Origin: Streptomyces halstedii
GTDB lineage: Bacteria > Actinomycetota > Actinomycetes > Streptomycetales > Streptomycetaceae
DNA: 64,000 bases
Reading direction: 5' to 3'
Assembly: GCA_000720535.1 (NCBI GenBank)
Contig: JOAZ01000002.1
Coordinates: 301,661 to 365,660 of the forward strand
In this document: piece by piece, positions 20,244 to 28,427 of the stretch
How positions within the stretch are numbered: position 1 is the first letter of the stretch
Layout of the letters: each line of letters starts with the position of its first letter
Made by a program: the position numbers and the translations under genes
The notes under the pieces: generated by a model
The model's input: only the letters and a program-made list of their open reading frames with translations
What the model was told of the DNA's origin: nothing
Database searches by the model: none

Positions 20244-21074
20244 CTAGCCTGTTTCCTGTTCCCGCAAGAAGTCGTTACGGATTCCTTCGAGCAGGCTGCG
20301 CATTCTGTCGCCCGACAGGGCAATGCCCGCGAACCCGTCAAACTTGTCGACGTACAGTCCTACGTCCCTCGGGTCCGTCACGACCACTTCGGCATGGGCC
20401 GTCTCTATCGTGACCATGTGGTCGTCGCGGACGACAAACGCGTGGTTGGCGATGTCGTGCTGCTGAATCGCCAGCGGCACCACTCTGATGTCCACTTGAG
20501 GCAGGCGTGAAAGGGAGACGATACGGTCCAGCTGTGCGGCCATCATCTGGGGTGGGACGATTCTCCACCTCAGTACGGTTTCCGTGACGACGAACTGAAG
20601 TGACTTCGTGCTCTCGTAGAGGACCGCCTGGCGTTCGAGCCTTCCGTTGATGGTCCGCGTGAGGGTTTCTTCGCTCAGGTTGTGCCTGCGCAGAACGGCT
20701 CGGATGTATTCAGGCGTCTGGAGCAGACCAGGCACCAGCGCAGGTTGGAACAGTCGCAACGTCGACATCTGGGCTTCCAGTGCCCTGGCGGCCTGCTGCC
20801 CCTTGTGGACGCCGATGCGCTTCAGCAGTCGCCACGCCGTCGTTTCCGTCGCCGACGCTCTGGCAGCCTCCGTGTATGCGGCCTTGACCTCGTCCGAGAC
20901 CCCGATGGCGGTCAGGGTGCGTTCCACGTCCGTGGCGCTCGGCACGAGCTTCGCGTTTTCGATTTTGGACAGCTTGGACGGAGACATGAGGGCGCTGCGG
21001 GACACTGCTTTGGCTTCCTTCCCGGATGCCTTGCGCAGCGCCCGCAGTGCGGCCCCAAGGTGTGCTCTGTTCAC
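20244..21074 (-). CDS. XRE-family regulator with DUF5753 domain (WhiJ/Scr1-like)
   Basis: 276-residue DNA-binding regulator. The N-terminal helix-turn-helix spans ~8-60 (LGAALRALRKASG, MSPSKLSKIENAKLVPS). The DUF5753 domain fills the rest: LFQPALVPGLLQTPEYIRAVLRR, ERQAVLYESTKSLQFVVTETVLRW, MAAQLDRIVSLSRLPQVDIRVVPL, and a C-terminal HAEVVVTDPRDVGLYVDKFD. These regulators work with DUF397 partners in Streptomyces development. GTG at 21074 overlaps the upstream DUF6879 stop (GTGA); an ATG at 21095 would add 7 residues. Lower GC than flanking core genes. Confidence 0.88.
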   Translation of the reverse strand: MNRAHLGAALRALRKASGKEAKAVSRSALMSPSKLSKIENAKLVPSATDVERTLTAIGVSDEVKAAYTEAARASATETTAWRLLKRIGVHKGQQAARALEAQMSTLRLFQPALVPGLLQTPEYIRAVLRRHNLSEETLTRTINGRLERQAVLYESTKSLQFVVTETVLRWRIVPPQMMAAQLDRIVSLSRLPQVDIRVVPLAIQQHDIANHAFVVRDDHMVTIETAHAEVVVTDPRDVGLYVDKFDGFAGIALSGDRMRSLLEGIRNDFLREQETG

Positions 21075-21595
21075 GCTTCGTACGTGTCCCACCATTCGGT
21101 GAAGGGTTCCGCGTGGGCGAGAGCGGTGTCGCGGTACCTGGTGAACTCCGCGGAGTGTTCAGGCGCCAGCACCGCCGATCCGGTGTACTTCCCGGCCTCG
21201 TCGTAGTTCATCACGGCCACGGACTCGGAATCGAAGCACCAGAAGTCGGGGACGCCGGCCAGTGGATTGGGCTTGTCGGTGACGTCGAGGATGAAGAACT
21301 CTTCGCCCCCGCTCCTGTTCTTCCGGTAGCCCCAGCCGAGTTCGAAGCGAAGATAGTCCGTGAGTGGGCGCGACAGGATGTGTACCCGATAGACCCGCTT
21401 CCCCTTTCCGGTGTGTGAGCGCAGCTCTTCCACCCACCCGGCGTTGTAGCTGTCCGGCTGCGGCAGCCCGGCCAGAAAGGCGTGATACGCGTCGACGTTC
21501 CCGGATTTGCTGTAGTCGTCCAGGGTCTCCAGGCGGAAAGCCTCACGTTCGAAGGAGTCGAAGAGGTCTCCGAGGGTCTCAGATGAGCTTTTCAC
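21071..21595 (-). CDS. DUF6879 family protein
   Basis: 174-residue protein of the actinobacterial DUF6879 family: FDSFEREAFRLETLDDY near the N terminus, a VYRVHILSRPLTDYLRFELGWGY core, and FWCFDSESVAVMNYDEAGKY before a C-terminal helix with FTRYRDTALAHAEPF. Such genes are found beside XRE-DUF5753 regulators. GTG at 21595 lies inside the end of the preceding 63-residue gene (17-base overlap), and the stop overlaps the XRE start by 4 bases, so all three are translationally coupled. Biochemical role unknown. Confidence 0.82.
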   Translation of the reverse strand: MKSSSETLGDLFDSFEREAFRLETLDDYSKSGNVDAYHAFLAGLPQPDSYNAGWVEELRSHTGKGKRVYRVHILSRPLTDYLRFELGWGYRKNRSGGEEFFILDVTDKPNPLAGVPDFWCFDSESVAVMNYDEAGKYTGSAVLAPEHSAEFTRYRDTALAHAEPFTEWWDTYEA

Positions 21596-21770
21596 GGACG
21601 GCCTTCTCAAGCAGTTCCATCGGGATCTCGACCAGGTTTTCATGGGCGGGAATCTGAAGCCCGTGGTCCATCGGCGTTTCGCCCTGCACCAAGAAGGTGC
21701 CGCGATCCGTCGTGTAGATCGTGGGGCAGTCCTTGATGTCGCACGTGCTGACCAGCTTGGTGACCTTCAT
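21579..21770 (-). CDS. Small protein of the DUF6879/XRE operon, 63 residues
   Basis: First gene of the island operon. It is compact: a beta-rich N terminus with two cysteines (VSTCDIKDCPTIYTTDRGTF), the segment VQGETPMDHG, and a C-terminal helix (LVEIPMELLEKAVREKLI). ATG at 21770 is preceded by GGAGGGGAACCCGGACC, a strong ribosome site. Similar short ORFs commonly precede DUF6879 genes in Streptomyces (from memory). It may be a partner or sensor subunit; no function is known to me. Confidence 0.72.
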   Translation of the reverse strand: MKVTKLVSTCDIKDCPTIYTTDRGTFLVQGETPMDHGLQIPAHENLVEIPMELLEKAVREKLI

Positions 21771-21886
21771 GGTCCGGGTTCCCCTCCCGTGCCGCTGTCA
21801 GTGCCTCGCGTCTGGGTCGATGCTCCCGAGGACCGGGTGCGTGGGTCAAGCGATCACGGTTGACGGAACGGGAAACCGCACAGCCC

Positions 21887-22730
21887 TTAGCCGAGGGCGG
21901 TGATCGCATCCGAGATCAGGGCTCGGGCGGCGGCACCGTAGACAGCGAGCTCGGACAGCTCGGAGAACGCCTTGGCGTACGTGGCGACCTCACTGGGCGC
22001 CGTGATGTTCACCGCGGCCGTGAGTAGCTCGACGCTCGCCTGGCGGTTGTCGAACAGATAGAAGGCTTCCAGGGGCCAGACCAGCCGCTGGGCGGTGAAC
22101 GGGATCACTCCGAGGCTCACATTCGGAAGCGCCATGACGGCCAACAGGCGGCCGAGTTGTCCAGCCATGGCCGCGTCGTCGCCGATGCGGTAGCGGAGCA
22201 CCGTTTCTTCCAGCAGCAGCCCGAAGCGGTGGTTACCGTCGTGGAGCACGTGCGAGCGTTCGATTCGGGATGCTGCCGCCGTCTGCGAGTCGTCAGGAGT
22301 GCCTTGAAAGGCGGCAATGGTCGACAGCAGTGCCGCCGCGTACGGTCTGAAGCATGCCCGGCACCACGTTCGAGCAGCACACGCGGAAGTGGCGGGTCCG
22401 TTCGTACAGCGGGACGACTTCCTCTTGTGTCCGGCGCATGCCGTGCCGGTACAGCTTTTGCCAGTGGACGTACATCTGGTCGGCCTGGCGGTTCGCCGCG
22501 ATCAGGTCCTCTGTCTGGTCCTCCGCCCCGCACGCTGTGCACCAGGCACGGATGTCGGCGGCCGACGCGGGCGTCTTGGCCCGCTCGATGCGGGACGATT
22601 TCGCGGGACTCCAACCACACCGAAGAGCCAACTCGCGCCCCGCCAGCTCCGCTTCTTCGCGCAGGCCTCCGAGACGGGTGGCGACCGCCGCGCGGGCGGC
22701 CTGGGCGCTGGACGAGGGGGACGTGGACAT
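21887..22730 (-). pseudogene. Frameshifted XRE-DUF5753 regulator (WhiJ/Scr1-like)
   Basis: Two frames together encode one WhiJ-type protein. From ATG 22730 the HTH part reads LAGRELALRCGWSPAKSSRIE and continues to CCSNVVPGMLQT, then runs out of frame and stops at 22293. After a shift near 22343 the other frame continues YAAALLSTIAAFQGTPDDS, then HRFGLLLEETVLRYRIGD and AYAK-type DUF5753 sequence to 21887. The intact paralogue has two residues (PE) between LQT and Y where here only one base remains, so a 5-base deletion is the simplest explanation. No homopolymer lies at the junction. No DUF397 gene directly follows it. Confidence 0.82.
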
Positions 22731-23107
22731 GGGTGGGCTCTTCGTTCTCCCGTCAGGTCGGACCGTGTACTTCTCGTGGGGGACACCGCGCTCCCAGACC
22801 GCGTCCAAGGCGGCCGTGGCCGCTCGCCCTCTCCACCCATGCGGTGGTGAGGGGCCGCTGTCCGGTGCCCGGACCGATCCCGATGAACCGTAGTGCCCTG
22901 ACTGCCCACCGTGTCGAGTGGCTTACGCCAACTTGCACGAGCTTCGTCCCGGTGACGCGTCGGCGTCAGCCATCGGCATGGCCGCAACCCGCGCCCTGCC
23001 GCACGCACCGGCCCGCCCCCCGCGAGGTGATGGGCGAGTCGGACGCGGACCCCGGTGCCACCGGCCCCGTACCATTCCGTTGCCGATAAGGGATCAAACA
23101 CGGACAG
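22731..23107. other. 377-base intergenic region at the island edge
   Basis: It lies between the divergent pseudogene and ferritin-like gene. Short ORFs here have no plausible start or composition. It probably holds promoters of both genes and marks the left-to-right change from lower-GC island to core sequence. Confidence 0.5.
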
Positions 23108-23668
23108 ATGGGAATCCCAGTGCCGAATCAGTTCGCCATCGACGTCACCAAGATCCGCGAAGAGGCCCGGCGGAACATCACCCAGGGCCCCGTCACCCCC
23201 GCGAACACCGCCGATCTGGAACGCCTCATCGACGTGCTCAACCAGGTCGTCGCCACCGAGATGGTCTGCTACCTGCGCTACACGCAGAACGCGATCGTCG
23301 CGCAGGGCATCCACCGGGAGCAGGTCGCGGACATGTTCCGGGAGCACGCGGGCGAGGAGCTGGACCACTTCCAGCGCGTGTCGGACCGGATCAACCAGCT
23401 GGGCGGCAGCCCGGACATGGACCCGGCCACCCTCGTCGCCCGCTCCCACACCGAGTACGAGACCCCCGCGGACACCGACCTCCAGGGGATGATCCGCGAG
23501 AACTTCGTCGCCGAGCGCATCGTCATCGAGACCTACACCGAGATCGTGCGCTGGATCGGCGAGAGCGACCCCACGTCCCGGCGCCTCATCGAGCACATCC
23601 TCAAGGAAGAGGAAGACCACGCCGACGAGCTGAACGACCTCTACCAGCCGGCACCCGGCAGCGCGTGA
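23108..23668 (+). CDS. Ferritin-like diiron protein (bacterioferritin-like)
   Basis: 186-residue four-helix-bundle protein. Candidate diiron ligands appear in helix order: Glu in VVATEMVCYLRY, E..H in EHAGEELDHFQRV, Glu in VAERIVIETYTEIV, and E..H in LKEEEDHADEL. This matches the ferritin-like superfamily and suggests iron storage/detoxification or peroxide protection. It lacks the heme-ligand Met context that would define classical bacterioferritin, so I do not assign bfr. ATG 23108 and GTG 23120 are both possible starts. Confidence 0.85.
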   Translation: MGIPVPNQFAIDVTKIREEARRNITQGPVTPANTADLERLIDVLNQVVATEMVCYLRYTQNAIVAQGIHREQVADMFREHAGEELDHFQRVSDRINQLGGSPDMDPATLVARSHTEYETPADTDLQGMIRENFVAERIVIETYTEIVRWIGESDPTSRRLIEHILKEEEDHADELNDLYQPAPGSA

Positions 23669-23982
23669 CGCCTGCCGGAGGGCCCGTCCGGACGGGTGCG
23701 GGGCGTGCGTCGCTTCCGGGCCGGTGCGGTCGGCCCCGCCCCGCGGGGTGACGCGACGGACGCGGCGATCACCCGGCCTGCCGGCCGACGCGCGCCGAGC
23801 CCTCCGCGCGCCGACCGGACCGGACCCGCGCCCCAGGCTCCGGACCGGACCTTCCAGGTGTCTCGGCGTCCCCGGCCCCGTCGCCGAGGACGCCGAGACG
23901 GTCCCGGGGCCCGTCACCGCCGGTTGCTATCGTTCCCCCGCGGATCCGGAGTGGGGCGCGTCACCGAGCGGGGGAGGTTTCC
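23669..23982. other. Intergenic region with a 12-bp hairpin
   Basis: The 314 bases between the ferritin-like gene and the SPFH gene contain a perfect 12-bp inverted repeat (23860-23871 with 23888-23899, 16-base loop) that may end the ferritin transcript. The ribosome site GGGGGAGG precedes the SPFH start. No gene is seen. Confidence 0.55.
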
Positions 23983-25107
23983 ATGGGGCTGTTCGACAGC
24001 ATCCGCGGGGAATTCATCGACATCATCGAATGGACCGACGACAGCCGGGACACCATCGTCTGGCGATTCCCGCGCCACGACAACGAGATCAAGATGGGCG
24101 CCAAGCTCGTCGTACGCGAGTCGCAGACGGCGGTCTTCGTCAACGAGGGCCGAATAGCGGACGTCTTCCAGCCGGGTACGTACACGCTCCAGACCCAGAA
24201 CATGCCGCTGCTGTCCACGCTGAAGGGCTGGAAGTACGGCTTCGACTCGCCGTTCAAGGCCGAGGTCTACTTCGTCACCACCCGCCAGTTCACCGACATG
24301 AAGTGGGGCACGCAGAACCCCGTCATCGTCCGGGACCCCGAGTTCGGCATGGTGCGGCTGCGTGCCTTCGGCGCGTACGCGGCGCGGGTGGTCGATCCCG
24401 CCGCGCTGCTGCGTGAACTGGCGGGCACCGACCCGCAGTTCCGCACCGAGGAGGTGCAGGAGTACCTGCGCCGGCTGATCGTGGGCAAACTGGGCAGCGC
24501 GCTCGCCACCTCGGGCGTACCGATGCTGGACCTGGCGACCCAGCAGGAGGCCATCGGCGTCCGGCTCGCGGGTGTGCTCACCGAGGAGCTGAAGCCGGTC
24601 GGCATCGCCGTCCCCACCTTCGTCATCGAGAACATCTCGCTGCCCCCGGAGGTGGAGCAGGCCATCGACACCCGTTCCCGGATGGGTATCGCGGGCAACC
24701 TCGACCAGTACACCCAGTTCCAGGCGGCCGACGCGCTCGCCGCCGGCGCGAGCACGCCCGGCAGTGGCGTCGGCGAAGGCATGGGGCTGGGACTCGGGAT
24801 GGCCGCGGGTCAGCGGATGGCCGCCGGCCTCACCCCGCAGCCGCAGCCCACCGCCCCCGCGTCTCCCGCACCCTCGGCGGGCCCGCCGCCGCTGCCCGTG
24901 GCGGAGCAGTGGTTCATCGGCGTCGACGGCACCCAGCAGGGGCCCTACGACCGGGCGGCGCTGGCCGGTCTGGTGAGCGCGGGCACTGTGGCGCGGACGA
25001 CACTCATCTGGAAGGAAGGGATGTCCGGCTGGCTGTCCGCCGGTCAAGTGCCGGACATCAGCGGGCTCTTCGGAGCCGTACCCCCGCCGCTCCCGCCACA
25101 GGCCTGA
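23983..25107 (+). CDS. SPFH/Band-7 protein with C-terminal GYF_2-like domain
   Basis: 374 residues. The N-terminal two-thirds is an SPFH domain of the YdjI / virion-core-like type (IIEWTDDSRDTIVWRFPRHDNEIKMGAKLVVRESQ, PGTYTLQTQNMPLL, then the FGAYAARVVDPAALL core and the EVQEYLRRLIV helix). A Gly/Ala/Pro linker (~250-295) leads to a GYF_2-like domain at ~305-360 (QWFIGVDGTQQGPYDRAAL, TLIWKEGMSGWLSAG). In Bacillus subtilis YdjI works with a zinc-ribbon protein and PspA in membrane stress. The next gene is a zinc-ribbon membrane protein 13 bases away, giving a two-gene unit. Confidence 0.88.
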   Translation: MGLFDSIRGEFIDIIEWTDDSRDTIVWRFPRHDNEIKMGAKLVVRESQTAVFVNEGRIADVFQPGTYTLQTQNMPLLSTLKGWKYGFDSPFKAEVYFVTTRQFTDMKWGTQNPVIVRDPEFGMVRLRAFGAYAARVVDPAALLRELAGTDPQFRTEEVQEYLRRLIVGKLGSALATSGVPMLDLATQQEAIGVRLAGVLTEELKPVGIAVPTFVIENISLPPEVEQAIDTRSRMGIAGNLDQYTQFQAADALAAGASTPGSGVGEGMGLGLGMAAGQRMAAGLTPQPQPTAPASPAPSAGPPPLPVAEQWFIGVDGTQQGPYDRAALAGLVSAGTVARTTLIWKEGMSGWLSAGQVPDISGLFGAVPPPLPPQA

Positions 25108-25120
25108 GGGAGGGGCGACG

Positions 25121-26239
25121 TTGAACACCGAAGAGCAGAACGCCGGGGCCCCCGGAACGGGGTCCCGTTCCTACCCCTGCCAGGCGTGCGGCGCCACGGT
25201 GGTGTTCGCGCCGGGGTCCGACGCCATGCGCTGTCCGTACTGCGGTCATGAGCAGGCGGTGGCCCCGGTGTCGCGCGAGGTCCGCGAGCACAGCTTCGAC
25301 GAACTGGCCGCCCTGCCCGTCAAACCGCGGAGCTCCACGGCCGAGGGCATACGCACCTACGTCTGTCCGGGCTGCGGTGCCCACACCGAGAGCGACGACC
25401 TCTCCGCGCACTGCCAGTTCTGCGCCACCGCGCTGGTCGCCGAGTCCGACGCCACCGAGCGGGTGCCCCCGGAGGCCGTGGTCCCCTTCGGCCTGGACCG
25501 GGACGCCGCCCGGGACGCGCTGCGCACCTGGACGTCGTCCCGCTGGTTCGCGCCCTCCCGGCTGAAGAAGGTCAGCGAGGCGGAGACGTTCAAGGGCAGC
25601 TACCTGCCGCACTGGACCTACGACGCGCAGACGGACTCCAGCTACCAGGGCCGGCGCGGCGACTACTACTACGTCACCGAGACGTACACCACCACCGAGA
25701 ACGGCGAGAGCGTCACCAAGACCCGCCAGGTGCGCCACACCCGCTGGACGCCCGTCTCCGGGAGGGTCAGCCGCGCCTTCGACGACGTCCTCGTCGCCGG
25801 GACCACCCATGTCGACCACGAACAGCTGGACAAGCTCACGCCGTGGCCGCTGGAGGAGGCCAAGCCGTTCCAGGCGGAGTACCTGGCCGGATTCCAGACC
25901 GTGCGGTACGACGTGGAGCCCGAAGACGGACTCGTGACGGCCAAGGAACGGATGGCCGCCGTCATCACGTCCGACTGCCGGGCCGACATCGGCGGTGACG
26001 AGCAGCGGGTGACGGCGCTGGACACGCGGTACTCGGCCCTCACGTTCAAGCTGATGCTGCTGCCCGTGTGGTTCCTGACCTATCTGTACGCGGGCACCAG
26101 CTGGCAGGTCATGGTGAACGCCCGCACCGCCGAAGTCATCGGCGAACGCCCGTACAGCAAGGCCAAGATCGCCGCGGCGGTGGTGTGCGGGCTGGCCCTC
26201 ACCGCGCTGATCGTCTTCCTGGTGATGACACGGAAGTAG
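25121..26239 (+). CDS. Zinc-ribbon (TFIIB-type) single-pass membrane protein
   Basis: 372 residues. There are two zinc ribbons: YPCQACGATVVF...RCPYCGHEQ (~13-47) and YVCPGCGAHTESDDLSAHCQFCATAL (~83-108). A soluble middle domain carries YLPHWTYDAQTDSSYQGRRG and a DDVLVAGTTHVD segment, and a C-terminal transmembrane helix lies near the end (LTALIVFLVM). TTG start at 25121 has GAGGGAGG eight bases upstream. With the SPFH gene it resembles the B. subtilis YdjI/YdjG pair (inference from domains); no YdjH or PspA is adjacent. Confidence 0.82.
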   Translation: MNTEEQNAGAPGTGSRSYPCQACGATVVFAPGSDAMRCPYCGHEQAVAPVSREVREHSFDELAALPVKPRSSTAEGIRTYVCPGCGAHTESDDLSAHCQFCATALVAESDATERVPPEAVVPFGLDRDAARDALRTWTSSRWFAPSRLKKVSEAETFKGSYLPHWTYDAQTDSSYQGRRGDYYYVTETYTTTENGESVTKTRQVRHTRWTPVSGRVSRAFDDVLVAGTTHVDHEQLDKLTPWPLEEAKPFQAEYLAGFQTVRYDVEPEDGLVTAKERMAAVITSDCRADIGGDEQRVTALDTRYSALTFKLMLLPVWFLTYLYAGTSWQVMVNARTAEVIGERPYSKAKIAAAVVCGLALTALIVFLVMTRK

Positions 26240-26283
26240 CTGGGCGCGGCCGTCTTCGTGGAGGGCGGCCGCACCGGGAAACA

Positions 26284-26317
26284 GGGAGGTCCGGACGGCT
26301 CGCCGCCCGGACCTCCC
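26284..26317. terminator. Bidirectional hairpin, zinc-ribbon gene / LCP gene
   Basis: Perfect 11-bp inverted repeat (26284-26294 with 26307-26317), 12-base loop, at the convergent junction. Confidence 0.75.
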
Positions 26318-26330
26318 CGTGTGCCCGCCG

Positions 26331-27629
26331 TCAGTTGCCCTTGACGGTGACCGTGTCGTCGTTCTTCAGCTGCTCCATGAGCTGCTTGACCTTGTCCTTG
26401 TCCCAGACCAGGTTGCCGTTCACGCTCTGGCCCGTGAGCGGGATGTTCATCGACGTGCCGTCGCCGCCCGTGACGCCCTTCATCGCGAAGAACATCTTCC
26501 CCAGCGACCAGAGCGACATGTCCTTGTCGACGATCAGCGTGTCCAGGCCCGCGCCCATCGTCGGGTAGAGCTTGAACGGGTTGAGGATCGTGGACGGGGT
26601 CGCCGTCTGGGATGCCAGGGCCGCGAGGAACTTCTGCTGGTTCTTCGTACGGTCCAGGTCGCTGCCCGCGAAGGCGTACCGGGTGCGGACGAAGGCGAGG
26701 GACTGCTCGCCGTTCAGCGTCTGCGTGCCGGCCTGGAAGTCGGCGCCGGACTTCTTGTCCTTGAAGGCCTTGGGGATGTCCAGCTCCACGCCGCCAATCG
26801 CGTCCACGATCTGGGCGAAGCCGCCGAAGCCGATCTCGACGTAGTGGTCGATGCGCAGCCCGGTGTTGAACTCGACCGTGCGGACCAGCAGCTCCGGGCC
26901 GTCCTCGGCGTACGCCGCGTTCAGCTTCACCGTCCGGCCGGTGCCCTCGTACTTCTTGCCGGACTCCGAGCCGACGAACGAGGGGATCTCGACGTTCGAG
27001 TCGCGGGGCAGGGAGATCAGCGTCGGGCCGCCGGAGCCGTCGTGCAGGATCATCATCGAGTCGGTCCGCTTGCCCTCGGCGGAGCCGGTGTGGAGCTTCT
27101 TCTTGTCCTCGTCCGTCATGCCCTCGCGGCTGTCGGAACCGACGATCAGGTAGTTCGTGCCCTTGCCCTCGGCGGGGCGGTCGATGACCTTGGAGAGGTC
27201 CACCTCCCGCTTGAGCTTGCCGTCGGCCCAGAAGTACGTGCCGATGGAGACGGCCAGCACCACCACGACCAGGGTCAGCGCGCCGATCTTGAGGCGGCGG
27301 CCCCAGTCCGGCGCCGGGCGCGGCTGGACGTATCCGCTGTCGCCGCCCCGGGAGCCGCCGCCACCGCGGTGCCCGCCGCCCTGTCCGCCACCGGGCCCGT
27401 GCCCGCCGCCGTAGACCTGGCCCGTGTTGTACCCGCTGTCGTACCCGGAGGCGTCGCCGTGGCCCCGGCCGCCCGGCTGCGGCGGGATCCTCGCCGGTGA
27501 CTGCGGCTGCGGCGCGGGGCGCCGCCGGACATGCGGCATGGCGCGGGCGGACTCGGGCCGCGGGCTCGCACTGCCCTGCCCGTACCGCTCGCCGGGTCCG
27601 CCGTTCCGCCCTTCGGGCCAATCGCTCAT
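26331..27629 (-). CDS. LytR-CpsA-Psr (LCP) family protein 1
   Basis: 432-residue membrane-anchored ligase expected to transfer glycopolymers onto peptidoglycan. It has a disordered cytoplasmic N terminus rich in Gly/Tyr/Pro (~1-110), one transmembrane segment (~113-134), then the LCP domain: LIVGSDSREGMTDED, SMMILHDGSGGPTLISLPRD, KLNAAYAEDG, IDAIGGVELDIP and LAFVRTRYAFAGSDLDR. The conserved Asp and Arg residues of the family are present. No LytR_C domain follows. ATG at 27629; divergent from the thioesterase. First of five LCP genes in 10 kb. Confidence 0.93.
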   Translation of the reverse strand: MSDWPEGRNGGPGERYGQGSASPRPESARAMPHVRRRPAPQPQSPARIPPQPGGRGHGDASGYDSGYNTGQVYGGGHGPGGGQGGGHRGGGGSRGGDSGYVQPRPAPDWGRRLKIGALTLVVVVLAVSIGTYFWADGKLKREVDLSKVIDRPAEGKGTNYLIVGSDSREGMTDEDKKKLHTGSAEGKRTDSMMILHDGSGGPTLISLPRDSNVEIPSFVGSESGKKYEGTGRTVKLNAAYAEDGPELLVRTVEFNTGLRIDHYVEIGFGGFAQIVDAIGGVELDIPKAFKDKKSGADFQAGTQTLNGEQSLAFVRTRYAFAGSDLDRTKNQQKFLAALASQTATPSTILNPFKLYPTMGAGLDTLIVDKDMSLWSLGKMFFAMKGVTGGDGTSMNIPLTGQSVNGNLVWDKDKVKQLMEQLKNDDTVTVKGN

Positions 27630-27747
27630 GGAGACAGTGTGCCGCTTGGCCCTGTGTGTCTTACAGGGTGTCCGGGAATTGGGGCCAGGGCTGTTGCGAA
27701 GCTGATGCAATGCAACCGTGCGCAAGCCCCCGCATAAGGTGGAGGGC

Positions 27748-28296
27748 ATGACAGATCAGGCCCAGACCCCGGAGGGTGAGATTCCGGCCAAGCCGACCTC
27801 GGCCTCCCGGACCACCCTCAGCCACATCATGACCGGCAGCGACACCAATCTCCTGGGTACGGTGCACGGGGGCGTGATCATGAAACTGGTCGACGACGCG
27901 GCGGGCGCGGTCGCCGGCCGGCACTCGGGCGGTCCGGCGGTCACGGCCTCGATGGACGAGATGGTCTTCCTGGAGCCGGTCCGCGTCGGTGACCTTGTTC
28001 ACGTCCGGGCCCAGGTGAACTGGACCGGCCGCTCCTCGATGGAGGTCGGCGTCCGCGTCATGGCCGAGCGGTGGAACGAGTCGACGCCCGCCCAGCAGGT
28101 GGGCAGCGCCTATCTGGTGTTCGCGGCGGTCGACGAGGCCGGGCGTCCTCGTCCCGTGCCGCCAGTCGTGCCGGAGACGGAGCGCGACAGGCGCCGCTAC
28201 CAGGAGGCGCAGATCCGGCGCACGCACCGCCTCGCCCGGCGCCGGGCGATCAAGGAGCTGCGGGAGCAGCGGACAGCCGAGGGCATCGCGGACTGA
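27748..28296 (+). CDS. Hotdog-fold acyl-CoA thioesterase
   Basis: 182-residue YciA/BFIT-type thioesterase. The active-site block GTVHGGVIMKLVDDAAGAVAG lies at ~35-55, followed by VTASMDEMVFLEPVRVGDLV and VRVMAERW. It hydrolyses acyl-CoA esters in the cytosol. The C terminus is a long charged helix (ERDRRRYQEAQIRRTHRLARRR). ATG at 27748 with GTGGAGGGC upstream; the in-frame start at 27718 has none. It sits between two minus-strand LCP genes without obvious functional link. Confidence 0.9.
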   Translation: MTDQAQTPEGEIPAKPTSASRTTLSHIMTGSDTNLLGTVHGGVIMKLVDDAAGAVAGRHSGGPAVTASMDEMVFLEPVRVGDLVHVRAQVNWTGRSSMEVGVRVMAERWNESTPAQQVGSAYLVFAAVDEAGRPRPVPPVVPETERDRRRYQEAQIRRTHRLARRRAIKELREQRTAEGIAD

Positions 28297-28427
28297 CGCC
28301 GCCGCCGCGTGCTGCCGCCGCGTGCTGCCGCCGCGCGCCGCCGAGCAGGAAGGGCGGCCCACCGCCCGGTCACCGGTGGCCGCTCCGGACCACGGGCGAC
28401 CGCCCCGCCCCCGGTGGCCGCCCCGGA

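Noticed and set aside
22343-22343. Programmed frameshift joining the two halves of the second XRE-DUF5753 gene
   Set aside because: No slippery run, stop-codon context or stimulatory hairpin is visible at CAGACCGTACGCG, and the join lacks two family residues, which fits deletion better.
22753-22938. 61-codon minus-strand ORF upstream of the broken regulator
   Set aside because: No ribosome site, no resemblance and unremarkable codon use; likely part of a promoter region.
27693-27716. GTTGC / GCAAC dyad between LCP 1 and the thioesterase
   Set aside because: 5-bp arms with a 14-base gap are expected by chance and no regulator family matches.
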